Source: CAZRKC01 sp964600665 (GTDB taxonomy: Bacteria; Bacillota; SLNR01). Taken from it: a stretch of DNA of 26,279 nucleotides. The notes under the pieces are model-generated. The model was not told the DNA's origin and made no database searches. It was given only the letters and a program-made list of their open reading frames with translations. Made by a program: the position numbers and the translations under genes. The DNA lies in NCBI GenBank assembly GCA_964600665.1, contig CAZRKC010000032.1:1-26279 (forward strand), read 5' to 3'. Below, piece after piece: positions 15,706 to 23,893 of the stretch (within the stretch, counting starts at the first letter, position 1; every line of letters starts with the position of its first letter).

Positions 15706-16397
15706 ATCAAAAGGGAGTATGGGAAATATTTGATAGCGATCTAGATCGACTTAAAACAGATTATCTTCTCCGCAAAGACAGAAAAAACCACCTCGTTCAG
15801 TTGTTGAAAGATAAGAACATGCGGATCGAAAGGTTAAGAGCAGAGGGTATCCTCTTAGAGCAGGTTCGGATTCTATTGCAAAATACCGCGGAGCACGCTC
15901 GCGATCAAGCAAAGCAGCAGATTGAGATGATCGTGACCCATGCATTACAGTTCATTTTCGGATCTGACATCGCATTTCGCATTCAAATGGTAAATATCAG
16001 GGGTCGAACCGAAGCGGAATTTCTCATCGTTTCACGGTATGGAGATTTCACGGTGGAGAATCAACCTGAAGATGCTCGTGGCGGTGGTATTGTTGATGTG
16101 GTCTCTTTAGCCTTGAGATTTGCCTTACTCCAATCCTATCAGCCAGCTTTGAGCGGTCCGCTAGTTTTAGACGAACCCGCCAAACATGTGAGTGAAGAAT
16201 TTATGACTAATGTGGGAGACTTCCTAAAGCATATCAGTCAAGTGTTCCAGCGCCAGGTTATTATGATAACGCACAATAGCTATTTGGCAGAGATAGCTGA
16301 CCAATCATACCGCATCGAAATGCGGACGGATAAAAGCATTGCGATATCATTAAGCACACCACCCCCCTCCCTTGACATGATTTCGGAAAAGTTATAG
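15702..16397 (+). CDS. Rad50/SbcC-like ATPase, C-terminal half
   Basis: A 231-residue protein with a basic helical start (about 10-75) and the C-terminal ABC lobe. An ARGGG signature at 125-129 leads into a VVSLALRFALL helix, Walker B GPLVLDEP is at 152-159 with catalytic E158, and the H-loop is H191 (MITHN). It has no Walker A, so it must pair with the 13974 product to form an ATP site. The GTG start overlaps the previous stop, indicating translational coupling and probably fixed stoichiometry. The region FGSDIAFRI before the signature and PAKHVSEEF after Walker B look conserved in relatives I remember but cannot name. Confidence 0.85.
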   Translation: MNQKGVWEIFDSDLDRLKTDYLLRKDRKNHLVQLLKDKNMRIERLRAEGILLEQVRILLQNTAEHARDQAKQQIEMIVTHALQFIFGSDIAFRIQMVNIRGRTEAEFLIVSRYGDFTVENQPEDARGGGIVDVVSLALRFALLQSYQPALSGPLVLDEPAKHVSEEFMTNVGDFLKHISQVFQRQVIMITHNSYLAEIADQSYRIEMRTDKSIAISLSTPPPSLDMISEKL

Positions 16398-16463
16398 AAT
16401 TAGATGAAGGAATCTAGCTGTCCGGCACCACGAGCCTATCAACTATGGCAGATATGCTTTTGG

Positions 16464-16488
16464 CAGAGCCTCAGGATGGCTCTCTTTT
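16464..16488 (+). terminator. Probable terminator after the split Rad50 genes
   Basis: AGAGCC (16465-16470) pairs with GGCTCT (16478-16483) around a 7-base loop, followed by CTTTTGG. The T run is short, so termination may be partial before rny. Confidence 0.55.
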
Positions 16489-16547
16489 GGATTATGGGAG
16501 TACTTAATCGCGATAAATTGACAGAATAAAAACAGGAGGTGATAACT

Positions 16548-18092
16548 ATACCTGACAATCCAATAATCTACATCATTGGCTTCACTTTAGGCCTTGTCGC
16601 TTTCATTGTGGGGTATTTCCTCCGTAAGTACTTAGCTGAGGCGAAGATTCAGTCAGCAGAGATCAATGCCAGGAAAATCCTGGAGGAAGCTGACAAAGAT
16701 GCAGAAGCTGTAAAACGAGAGGCAATATTAGAGGCAAAAGAGGAAGTCCATAAAGTAAGGAATGATCTGGAGAAAGAAATTCGCGAACGTCGCAGTGAAC
16801 TACAACGAAATGAACGGCGTTTGCTTCAGAAAGAAGAAACTATCGACCGGAAAGTTGAAATTTTGGAAAAAAAGGAAGAAAACATTGCACGGAAAGACCA
16901 GGAAATTGAGCGGATCAAAGAATCCATCAATGACCTGAAAAGTAAACAGGTGGCTGAGCTGGAACGGTTATCTGGACTCACATCCGAGGACGCTCGTCGC
17001 ATTTTGCTTTCCAACATTGAAGAAGAGATCCGGCATGAGGCGGCTATCCTCATCAAAGATATTGAAAATCAGGCAAAAGAAGAAGGCGAAAAGAAAGCAA
17101 AAAACATAATCTCATTGGCTATTCAAAGATGCGCAGCGGATCACGCTGTCGAAACCACTGTATCCGTTGTCGAATTGCCCAATGATGAAATGAAGGGTCG
17201 AATCATCGGACGGGAAGGGCGGAATATTCGAACTTTTGAAACCTTAACCGGAATCGATTTGATTATTGATGATACGCCTGAAGCTGTGATTATTTCCGGA
17301 TTTGATCCAATTCGCCGTGAAGTCGCCCGTCTTGCGCTACAAAAGCTCATTGTTGACGGGAGGATTCATCCAGCAAGAATCGAAGAGATGGTGGAAAAAG
17401 CGAAGAAAGAAGTGGAAGTACAAATTCGCGAAGAAGGTGAACAAGCCACATTCGAAGTTGGCGTACATGGCCTTCACCCGGAAATCATTAAACTACTCGG
17501 TCGCCTCCGTTTTCGCACAAGCTACGGTCAAAATGTGCTGAAACATTCCATCGAAGTTGCGCATCTGGCAAAAGTGATGGCTGCAGAGCTTGGTGTCAGA
17601 GAAGACTTGGCCAAAAGAGCCGGTCTCCTGCATGACATTGGGAAAGCAGTCGATCATGAGGTCGAAGGGCCCCATGTCACGATTGGAGAAGAATTGGCTC
17701 GCAAATACAAAGAAAGTCCGGAAGTAATCAACGCGATTGCCGCTCATCATGGTGATGTTGAAGCTACTTCCATCGAAGCAGTCCTAGTGCAGGCAGCAGA
17801 TGCAGTCTCTGCGGCAAGACCAGGTGCACGCCGAGAGACCCTTGAATCATATATTAAACGATTGGAAAAACTCGAACAGATTGCCGATTCCTTCGAAGGC
17901 GTCGAAAAAGCATATGCCATTCAAGCAGGAAGAGAAATTCGCATCATGGTCAAACCGGATAAGATCGATGACCTCGCAGCCATACGAGTCGCTAGGGATA
18001 TCGTCAAGAAGATTGAAGAGGATATGGAGTACCCTGGGCAGATCAAAGTCATGGTCATTCGGGAAACAAGAGCTGTCGATTACGCGAAATAA
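16548..18092 (+). CDS. rny: Ribonuclease Y
   Basis: The membrane-bound endoribonuclease that starts mRNA decay in Bacillota. One membrane helix lies at about 5-25, followed by a long charged coiled coil to about 190, a KH RNA-binding domain near 205-270 (GRIIGREGRNI from about residue 216) and an HD domain with HDIG from 362, giving 514 residues, the normal length. AGGAGGTGAT (16535-16544) points to ATA at 16548 as the start. The only upstream alternative, GTG at 16539, lies inside that Shine-Dalgarno sequence, and the next in-frame GTG would remove the membrane helix. A start at ATA is unusual. Confidence 0.95.
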   Translation: MPDNPIIYIIGFTLGLVAFIVGYFLRKYLAEAKIQSAEINARKILEEADKDAEAVKREAILEAKEEVHKVRNDLEKEIRERRSELQRNERRLLQKEETIDRKVEILEKKEENIARKDQEIERIKESINDLKSKQVAELERLSGLTSEDARRILLSNIEEEIRHEAAILIKDIENQAKEEGEKKAKNIISLAIQRCAADHAVETTVSVVELPNDEMKGRIIGREGRNIRTFETLTGIDLIIDDTPEAVIISGFDPIRREVARLALQKLIVDGRIHPARIEEMVEKAKKEVEVQIREEGEQATFEVGVHGLHPEIIKLLGRLRFRTSYGQNVLKHSIEVAHLAKVMAAELGVREDLAKRAGLLHDIGKAVDHEVEGPHVTIGEELARKYKESPEVINAIAAHHGDVEATSIEAVLVQAADAVSAARPGARRETLESYIKRLEKLEQIADSFEGVEKAYAIQAGREIRIMVKPDKIDDLAAIRVARDIVKKIEEDMEYPGQIKVMVIRETRAVDYAK

Positions 18093-18114
18093 GCTCCCTT
18101 AAAACCATAACAAT

Positions 18115-18141
18115 AACGACTTCGCAAGAAGTCGTTTTGGT
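18115..18141 (+). terminator. Intrinsic terminator after rny
   Basis: AACGACTTC-GCAA-GAAGTCGTT (18115-18136) gives nine pairs and a tetraloop, followed by TTGGTTT. Flanking AAAACC and GGTTT can lengthen the stem. Confidence 0.8.
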
Positions 18142-18145
18142 TTCA

Positions 18146-18174
18146 TGGTGAACTGCAGGAATAAATTTTATAAT
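18146..18174 (+). promoter_or_regulatory. Candidate promoter for the 18214-ymdB pair
   Basis: A perfect TATAAT (18169-18174) follows the rny terminator and lies 40 bases before the next ATG. The -35 region (TGGTGA, 17 bases upstream) is poor, so strength or sigma-factor use is uncertain. Confidence 0.45.
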
Positions 18175-18213
18175 GCAGAATGTTGAGTCAGAATAGAAAA
18201 GGGGGTGCGAACG

Positions 18214-18738
18214 ATGGCAATCGGTGCAAAATCGCATGATAAAGAAAATGTGACAAATGGTATCAGTTTAATGGTCTCAATCCTCGTTCGCTATCCAGAA
18301 ATTAGCGCGCTTTATTTTGACCCGAAATCCCATACATTGAAATTTACATTTCTGGTTATGGGATCGATGTCAAGCGACCGGAAAGCCGATTTCCAACATA
18401 TCTTGAACCTGAGCTTAGATGTTTTTCACCGTATTGATGGTAACAAGAAACATAAGACAAACATCCGCTTCGATGATTTTGACGATGTGACGCGAATTGA
18501 AATCATTCGAAATACTGAAACCTTATCGCAAGAAGAGATTTCCATGATTATTCAGTTAGTGGAATCAAATTTCCCTGATAAACTTGTCGTAGACCGAAAT
18601 GAGACCATGATGGAAGAAGATTTACTCCTGCAAGAGGAAATAATTGATACTATGCTATTGGATTTAAAAACACACACTCAAGAACGTAATTTTATTGCAT
18701 ATCGAGAAGACGGGAGAGTCATGGTCTTCAACATGTAA
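18214..18738 (+). CDS. Conserved-position protein of unknown function between rny and ymdB
   Basis: I do not recognise the family. The 174-residue product is soluble, with no membrane helix or Cys-rich site. The first half (about 10-65) looks alpha/beta, the middle is rich in Asp, Arg and Ile, and an acidic helical stretch (MEEDLLLQEEIID) lies near 130-142. I chose ATG 18214 because AAAAGGGGGTG (18197-18207) precedes it properly; a GTG at 18205 is too close. The gene has its own promoter-like site, ends 12 bases before ymdB and probably shares its transcript. Placement between RNase Y and YmdB suggests a link to RNA turnover or sporulation control, but this is only context. Confidence 0.8.
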   Translation: MAIGAKSHDKENVTNGISLMVSILVRYPEISALYFDPKSHTLKFTFLVMGSMSSDRKADFQHILNLSLDVFHRIDGNKKHKTNIRFDDFDDVTRIEIIRNTETLSQEEISMIIQLVESNFPDKLVVDRNETMMEEDLLLQEEIIDTMLLDLKTHTQERNFIAYREDGRVMVFNM

Positions 18739-18750
18739 GGATGGGATCAC

Positions 18751-19536
18751 ATGAAAATCCTAATGATTGGTGACATTATCGGACAGCCTGGTCGCACTGC
18801 AGTAGCAGCAATGCTCGAAAAAATTATCATGAATTATCAAATTGATTTTACGATAGCAAATGGCGAGAATGCTGCAGGCGGTGTTGGCATCACAGAACCA
18901 ATTGCCATTGACCTGTTTGCACTTGGCATTGATGTCTTAACCATGGGGAATCATGTTTGGGATAAGAAAGAGATTTATGAGTATTTATCACGCGAACCAC
19001 GAATCATACGGCCGATGAATTATCCCGGCAACCCACCAGGCAGGGGATCGGGTATTTTCACCACAAATAAGGGTAGCAAAATCGGTATCATCAATGCATC
19101 AGGGCGGGTATTCATGAATCAACTTGATTGCCCCTTTCGTTCATTGGAGAAAGAAGCGACCGTGATAAAAAAAGATACCCCTATCATTATCGTTGATTTT
19201 CACGCCGAAGCAACATCAGAAAAGGTTGCAATGGGATGGCATTTGGATGGAAAAGTAAGTGCAGTTATTGGCACGCATACCCATGTGCAAACTGCAGATG
19301 AACGCATTCTTCCAAATCGCACAGCATACATAACGGATGTTGGAATGACAGGGCCCATCAACTCAGTTATCGGTGTTGAAACAAGCTCGGTTCTCGAAAG
19401 ATTTTTAACACAGATGCCAGTCCGATTCTCAGTTGCAAAGGGTGATATGATTCTCTCCGCTGTTGTGATTGATATTGACCCCTTAACAGGGGAAAGTCTA
19501 TCAATCGAACGCATCTATGAATACTTGCCCGACTAA
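18751..19536 (+). CDS. ymdB: YmdB-family metallophosphoesterase (cyclic nucleotide phosphodiesterase)
   Basis: The 261-residue protein shows the family motifs at the same positions as B. subtilis YmdB: D8 (GDIIG), E39-N40 (NGENAAGG), N67-H68 (GNHVWD), then DFHAEATSEK and GTHTHVQTAD for the remaining metal ligands. In B. subtilis YmdB hydrolyses cyclic nucleotides and influences biofilm and motility decisions, and it lies between rny and spoVS as here. AAGGATGGGATC precedes the ATG. It is the last gene before a clear terminator. Confidence 0.93.
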   Translation: MKILMIGDIIGQPGRTAVAAMLEKIIMNYQIDFTIANGENAAGGVGITEPIAIDLFALGIDVLTMGNHVWDKKEIYEYLSREPRIIRPMNYPGNPPGRGSGIFTTNKGSKIGIINASGRVFMNQLDCPFRSLEKEATVIKKDTPIIIVDFHAEATSEKVAMGWHLDGKVSAVIGTHTHVQTADERILPNRTAYITDVGMTGPINSVIGVETSSVLERFLTQMPVRFSVAKGDMILSAVVIDIDPLTGESLSIERIYEYLPD

Positions 19537-19574
19537 TATTACAGATATCCAAGAGGCTCACCAATTTTTGTGAC

Positions 19575-19608
19575 AGAAACCTCTCGCCCAAGGGGTTTCT
19601 ATTTTTTG
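19575..19608 (+). terminator. Intrinsic terminator after ymdB
   Basis: AGAAACCTC (19575-19583) pairs with GGGGTTTCT (19592-19600), nine pairs with one T-G, followed by ATTTTTTG. Confidence 0.88.
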
Positions 19609-19707
19609 TTATGCCTATATCGACAACAGATAAACAATCAGATATCGATGTTTGACTTTTAAATAAAAGTTTATGGGTAAATCCCTTTATCCCTTTGCAC
19701 TTACAAT

Positions 19708-19736
19708 TTGTTCACCGTCGGGACATGATGTATAAT
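19708..19736 (+). promoter_or_regulatory. Strong vegetative-type promoter
   Basis: TTGTTC (19708-19713), a 17-base spacer, and a perfect TATAAT (19731-19736). It lies after the ymdB terminator and 74 bases before the small membrane-protein gene, so it probably drives that gene and possibly spoVS. Confidence 0.75.
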
Positions 19737-19809
19737 GAAGATGAAATGTCTCAATAAAATAAGTGCAAAACAATCTGAAAGCAACAAATGATTAAAAAGG
19801 AGATTCAGC

Positions 19810-19956
19810 ATGTTATTCGGGATATTGCTGATTATATTAGGCGTAAGTGGCATGATTACTGGATACAGACGCCGTGACAAACATTTGGTCATTCAATCTT
19901 TTGTCTATTTTGCTATCGGGTGCGGTTTGTGTGGGATCATATATTTTGCGTTTTAA
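19810..19956 (+). CDS. Small 48-residue membrane protein
   Basis: Reading from ATG 19810 to TAA 19954 gives 48 residues: a first hydrophobic helix (about 2-18), a basic turn (YRRRDKH), and a second helix (about 27-47) with two Cys residues. AAAAAGGAGA (19794-19803) is well placed before the ATG, and a near-ideal promoter lies 74 bases upstream, so expression is credible despite the size. A hairpin-like two-helix protein next to spoVS could be a sporulation or stress membrane peptide, but no family is recognised. A type I toxin is an alternative; no antisense partner was identified. Confidence 0.7.
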   Translation: MLFGILLIILGVSGMITGYRRRDKHLVIQSFVYFAIGCGLCGIIYFAF

Positions 19957-20046
19957 ATAACCCGGCTAGACTATTCTATGTTTGGGCTGCAGGGCACATG
20001 CACAGTTTTTGATTAATCGAAAATTTATTGCTATCATTACCGTAAA

Positions 20047-20075
20047 AGAGGGAATTCGACAATATTATCGAATAT
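20047..20075 (+). promoter_or_regulatory. Sigma-H-like promoter of spoVS
   Basis: AGAGGGAAT (20047-20055), an 11-base spacer, and ATCGAATAT (20067-20075) match the sigma-H pattern RnAGGAWWW / RnnGAATWW with a single mismatch. spoVS of B. subtilis is transcribed by sigma-H. An inverted repeat ATTCGA/TCGAAT overlaps the site. Confidence 0.65.
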
Positions 20076-20116
20076 TGGAAATTAAAAGCAGTCATCTTAA
20101 TCAGGGAGGTAATGAA

Positions 20117-20377
20117 ATGGACGTACTGAAAGTCTCAGCTAAGTCCAGCCCGAATTCGGTCGCAGGTGCCCTTGCTGGTGTCTTAAGAGAACGCGGCACC
20201 GCCGAATTACAAGCGATCGGGGCTGGAGCGCTCAACCAGGCCGTGAAAGCAGTTGCAATTGCCCGTGGTTTTGTTGCCCCTAGTGGGATGGACCTCATCT
20301 GTATACCTGCCTTCACTGATATTATCATAGACGGTGAAGAACGGACTGCAATCAAATTAATCGTCGAACCTAGATAA
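20117..20377 (+). CDS. spoVS: Stage V sporulation protein S
   Basis: An 86-residue protein with the typical SpoVS start (MDVLKVSAKS), the AGALAGVLRERG and GAGALNQAVKAVAIARGF segments, and the usual family length. It is an Alba-related small protein needed for late spore development in B. subtilis. AGGGAGGT (20103-20110) is placed correctly before ATG 20117; the frame is open further upstream but without family similarity. A sigma-H-like promoter precedes it and a strong terminator follows, so it is probably a single-gene unit. Confidence 0.95.
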   Translation: MDVLKVSAKSSPNSVAGALAGVLRERGTAELQAIGAGALNQAVKAVAIARGFVAPSGMDLICIPAFTDIIIDGEERTAIKLIVEPR

Positions 20378-20399
20378 GTGAATCGGGTGAACATTCTTT

Positions 20400-20433
20400 A
20401 GCCTGTTTATCTTCGATGATAAACAGGCTTTTA
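20400..20433 (+). terminator. Intrinsic terminator after spoVS
   Basis: AGCCTGTTTATC (20400-20411) pairs perfectly with GATAAACAGGCT (20418-20429), followed by TTTAT. Confidence 0.85.
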
Positions 20434-20478
20434 TGTATGACCGTGACCACTATCAAATCTGAAAGAGGAGTGATACGA

Positions 20479-21492
20479 TTGGACCAAAATACCCCATCAT
20501 TAACGATCAATGATTTGGCCAGCCCATTGGCAAAGGATATTCATAGCAAAGCAATTGTTGTGGATGGTCACATTGATACGCTACTGGAATTAGTAAACGG
20601 GAGAGTATTTGGCTTGGGAGAAGAAAACACGGTTACGCATGTTGATTTCCCACGACTACAAAAAGGCGGAGTGAATGTCCAGTTCTTTGCTGCGTTCATT
20701 GAGCCAGCATACAAGCCAGAAAGGGCACTCAAACGAACGCTACAAATGATCTCCCAGTTCCATCGGGAAATCGAGAAAAATAGTGACCAGATTATGCTGG
20801 TAACCAAGTATGACGATATCAGTAAATCAACAAAATCTGGGAAAATAGCTGCTCTGCTTTCAATAGAAGGCGGTGAAGCTTTGGCGGGCGACTTAGGAGT
20901 ATTGGCTTGTTTGTATCGACTCGGGGTCAGAGCCATCGGGTTGACTTGGAATGAACGAAATGATATTGCAGATGGGGTTGGCGAGAAATTTGCCAACAGT
21001 GGGCTTACCAGTTTTGGCATCGAAGTAGTCAAAGAAATGAACCAGCTCGGTATGATGATTGACGTGTCACACATAAATGAACATGGATTCTGGGATGTAC
21101 TTGAACACACTTCAAAACCCATCATCGCATCCCATTCAAATGCGTTTACCCAATGCGCTCATGTTCGTAATTTAAAGGATGACCAGATCGTGGCTCTTGC
21201 ACGTAACGGTGGCGTGATGGGAATGAATTTTGCACCCCCCTTTATCGATCGGGAACGCGCGACCATCGGACGGTTGGTGGATCACATTGATCATATTGTG
21301 CAGCTTGTGGGAGTTGATTATGTCGGACTTGGCTCGGACTTTGATGGCATACCCGCAACACCGGAGGGACTGGATGATGTTACATGCTTGCCTGCCATTA
21401 CCCAAGCTTTGCTTGATCGGCGCTATAGTGAACCCGATATCCACAAAATACTTGGAGGTAATTTTTTAAGAGTTATGAAAGAAACGATATAA
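20479..21492 (+). CDS. Membrane-dipeptidase-family (M19) dipeptidase
   Basis: A zinc dipeptidase of the renal dipeptidase family. From the TTG at 20479, which lies 8 bases after AAAGAGGAG, the product has 337 residues. Metal ligands are H31 and D33 (DGHID), E130 (SIEGGEA), H198 (DVSHIN) and H219 (ASHSNA), with D287 in GLGSDFDG; the spacing matches the mammalian enzyme closely. No signal peptide is visible, so the bacterial enzyme should be cytoplasmic. Longer starts (ATG 20416) overlap the spoVS terminator and lack support. It heads a run of peptidase genes, and pepA follows 14 bases later. Confidence 0.92.
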   Translation: MDQNTPSLTINDLASPLAKDIHSKAIVVDGHIDTLLELVNGRVFGLGEENTVTHVDFPRLQKGGVNVQFFAAFIEPAYKPERALKRTLQMISQFHREIEKNSDQIMLVTKYDDISKSTKSGKIAALLSIEGGEALAGDLGVLACLYRLGVRAIGLTWNERNDIADGVGEKFANSGLTSFGIEVVKEMNQLGMMIDVSHINEHGFWDVLEHTSKPIIASHSNAFTQCAHVRNLKDDQIVALARNGGVMGMNFAPPFIDRERATIGRLVDHIDHIVQLVGVDYVGLGSDFDGIPATPEGLDDVTCLPAITQALLDRRYSEPDIHKILGGNFLRVMKETI

Positions 21493-21505
21493 GGAGGAGC
21501 AGATC

Positions 21506-23011
21506 ATGCGATTTGAAGTCATTGCCAAAGATATCATAACCGTACCATGTGATGTAGCTGTGGTCAATCTTTTTGAAGGAGTCAAAATTCCCAGTGGTGG
21601 CACAGGTGCTGTTGACCGAGCGCTTGATGGTCAAATTTCTGAAATGATTGCCACAGGAGAGATTACTGGTAAATTGAATGAAGTTACTTTAATCCATACA
21701 TTCAATCGTATCCAACCTAAAAGAGTGATCGTGATAGGGCTGGGCAAACCTGAATCATTCACTCTGGATCGCGTTCGTCAGGTTGCAGCGGCATCCATCC
21801 GCGCAGCCAAAAAAGTGAAAGCGGTTACCATTGCCACGATTACTCATGGTGCCGGCATCGGTGGTTTAGATCCAGAATCTGCTGCAAAATGTCTTGCTGA
21901 AGGATCAATCCTGGCAGACTTTACGTTCAACGAGTTCAAATCAGATCCACAAGATACACCTGCAATCCAACAAGTGTGGGTGACCGAAATCACAGATGAG
22001 CGTCGACCGATGATTGAAAAGGGCATCCTTGTCGGAACACATCTAGCCGACATGACAAACTATGCAAGGTACTTAACCACATTACCCTCGAATCATCTGA
22101 CACCCACAATATTTGCAGCGCGTGCATCAGAACTGGCACAACAATATCAGTTTGAGTGCATTATCTACGATGAGAAAGATTTAGAAGATATGGCAATGCA
22201 GGCATTACTAGGTGTCGGCAAAGGGAGCGTAAACCCTCCGCGTTTGGTGGTCTTAAAATATCTAGGTGCTCCCGAATCAAATGACATCACCGCAATGGTA
22301 GGGAAAGGCATGACTTTTGATAGCGGTGGAATATCGATTAAACCGGCTGATGGGATGGAAGCAATGAAAGATGATATGGGAGGGGCGGCAGCGGTACTGT
22401 GTGCCGTCTGTGCGGTCGCTCATGCAAAGCTCAGAATCAACCTGATTGTCGTATGTGCAATGGCGGAGAATATGCCCAGTGGAACTGCTCAAAAACCGGG
22501 AGATATTGTGAAAACATTTAGTGGAAAAACGATTGAAGTTCTCAATACCGATGCCGAAGGGCGCCTCGTACTTGCCGATGCAGTTGCGTATGCGCATTCA
22601 CTAGGTGTATCCAGGGTTATTGATATTGCGACATTGACGGGATCCGTTGTGGTCGCGCTGGGACATGAAGCATCTGGGTACATATCCACAAATGATACTT
22701 TCTCTGATTTGTTGATGCAAGCGGCTGATCAGAGCGGTGAAAAGGTCTGGCGAATGCCGATATTTGACGAGTACAAAGAGTATCTAAAAAGCGATATCGC
22801 CGACTTCAAGAACGTAGGTGGACGCCCAGCAGGCATGATCACCGGTGGTCTGTTGATTGGAGCATTTGCTGGTGATCTCCCATGGATCCATGTTGATATA
22901 GGAGGAACTGTTTGGTCTAATAAAGAATTACCCTATATCGCCAAGGGAGCAACGGGTGTCGGCGTGAGAACGCTGTACCATCTTGCGGAGAGTTTAACTT
23001 CAAAAGAATAG
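21506..23011 (+). CDS. pepA: Leucyl aminopeptidase (M17, PepA family)
   Basis: A cytosolic two-metal aminopeptidase removing N-terminal residues from peptides. The 501 residues include all catalytic-site motifs: K267 and D272 (GKGMTFDSGG), D290 (KDDMGG), then D349, E351 and R353 (NTDAEGR). The positions run three behind E. coli PepA throughout, supporting the alignment. The N-terminal alpha/beta domain is complete. AAGGAGGAG precedes the ATG. It lies between the dipeptidase and a PHP gene with short gaps, so it is probably in the same transcript. Confidence 0.96.
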   Translation: MRFEVIAKDIITVPCDVAVVNLFEGVKIPSGGTGAVDRALDGQISEMIATGEITGKLNEVTLIHTFNRIQPKRVIVIGLGKPESFTLDRVRQVAAASIRAAKKVKAVTIATITHGAGIGGLDPESAAKCLAEGSILADFTFNEFKSDPQDTPAIQQVWVTEITDERRPMIEKGILVGTHLADMTNYARYLTTLPSNHLTPTIFAARASELAQQYQFECIIYDEKDLEDMAMQALLGVGKGSVNPPRLVVLKYLGAPESNDITAMVGKGMTFDSGGISIKPADGMEAMKDDMGGAAAVLCAVCAVAHAKLRINLIVVCAMAENMPSGTAQKPGDIVKTFSGKTIEVLNTDAEGRLVLADAVAYAHSLGVSRVIDIATLTGSVVVALGHEASGYISTNDTFSDLLMQAADQSGEKVWRMPIFDEYKEYLKSDIADFKNVGGRPAGMITGGLLIGAFAGDLPWIHVDIGGTVWSNKELPYIAKGATGVGVRTLYHLAESLTSKE

Positions 23012-23027
23012 TAACAGGATGATTACG

Positions 23028-23864
23028 ATGGAAGCTGATTTACATGTTCACACAACTGCATCCGACGGTATGTTGACACCCTATGAAGCAGTTCGAGAAG
23101 CTGCGCTCACAGGGTTATCAGCAGTGGGAATCACTGACCATGACTCAGCAGAAGGGATTCAACCAGCACTCAAAGCTGGTTCCGAATTAGGCATCGAAGT
23201 CGTACCAGGAATTGAAATCAACACAGACTATGAAGGACGTAGCCTTCACATTCTTGGTTACTACTTGGATTTTAATTCGTCAATCTTAACGGCAAAATTG
23301 AATTATATCAAACATGCACGAATACTGAGAGTGACAGCTATTGTTGAGAAACTAAAGGATCAGGGTTTTGAGATCCATATTGATGATGTAATGAAGTTAG
23401 TGGATTGTGGAGCAGTTGGTCGACCTCACATAGCATTGGCACTATATAAAAAAGGGCTCATCATCTCTCCAACCGAAGCCTTTCGAAGCCACATCGGCAG
23501 AGGGAGACCTGCTTTCGTACCAAGATACATGATGACCCCTATCGAAGCTGTTTCATTAATCCGAGAGGCCAAGGGAATACCCGTTTTTGCCCATCCCGGT
23601 ACATCAAAATCAGATCATATGATACCGGAATTGATAAGCGCCGGGCTGATGGGACTTGAAGTATACCATCCTGAACATCGTCCCGAAACGCAAATGCATT
23701 ATCTATCGTTAACATATCGATATCGCTTGCTGGTTACTGGCGGGTCGGATTCTCATGGACCCTTGTATAAAAATAAAATCAAAATTGGCGAAGTTCGTAT
23801 CCCATATCATTATGTAGATGTTCTTAAAGAAAGAAAATCGGATATTGATGCAAAAAGGATATGA
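23028..23864 (+). CDS. PHP-domain protein of the TrpH/YciV (RNase AM) type
   Basis: A 278-residue PHP protein beginning DLHVHTTASDG, followed by GITDHD, GIEI, HILGYY, GRPHIA, FAHPG and GSDSHG, which supply the metal-site His, Asp and Glu residues. E. coli YciV/RNase AM removes nucleotides from RNA 5' ends and hydrolyses 3',5'-bisphosphonucleotides, so a role in nucleotide or RNA turnover is likely. I prefer ATG 23028, with AGGATGA before it; ATG 23019 has no spaced ribosome binding site. It is distinct from the HisK-like PHP gene at 7199. It lies between pepA and a DUF401 gene. Confidence 0.88.
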   Translation: MEADLHVHTTASDGMLTPYEAVREAALTGLSAVGITDHDSAEGIQPALKAGSELGIEVVPGIEINTDYEGRSLHILGYYLDFNSSILTAKLNYIKHARILRVTAIVEKLKDQGFEIHIDDVMKLVDCGAVGRPHIALALYKKGLIISPTEAFRSHIGRGRPAFVPRYMMTPIEAVSLIREAKGIPVFAHPGTSKSDHMIPELISAGLMGLEVYHPEHRPETQMHYLSLTYRYRLLVTGGSDSHGPLYKNKIKIGEVRIPYHYVDVLKERKSDIDAKRI

Positions 23865-23893
23865 GATTCACTGTCTAAAAAGGGGAATCGTAA

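Noticed and set aside
13974..16397. The three Rad50 pieces as a frameshifted pseudogene
   Set aside because: Each piece has a ribosome binding site or a stop/start overlap, ends at a sensible domain border, and keeps its ATPase motifs. The small middle gene is in another frame with its own start.
20568..21125. Minus-strand frame of 185 residues
   Set aside because: It lies wholly inside the well-supported M19 dipeptidase gene and its product is a low-complexity Ser/Pro-rich shadow.
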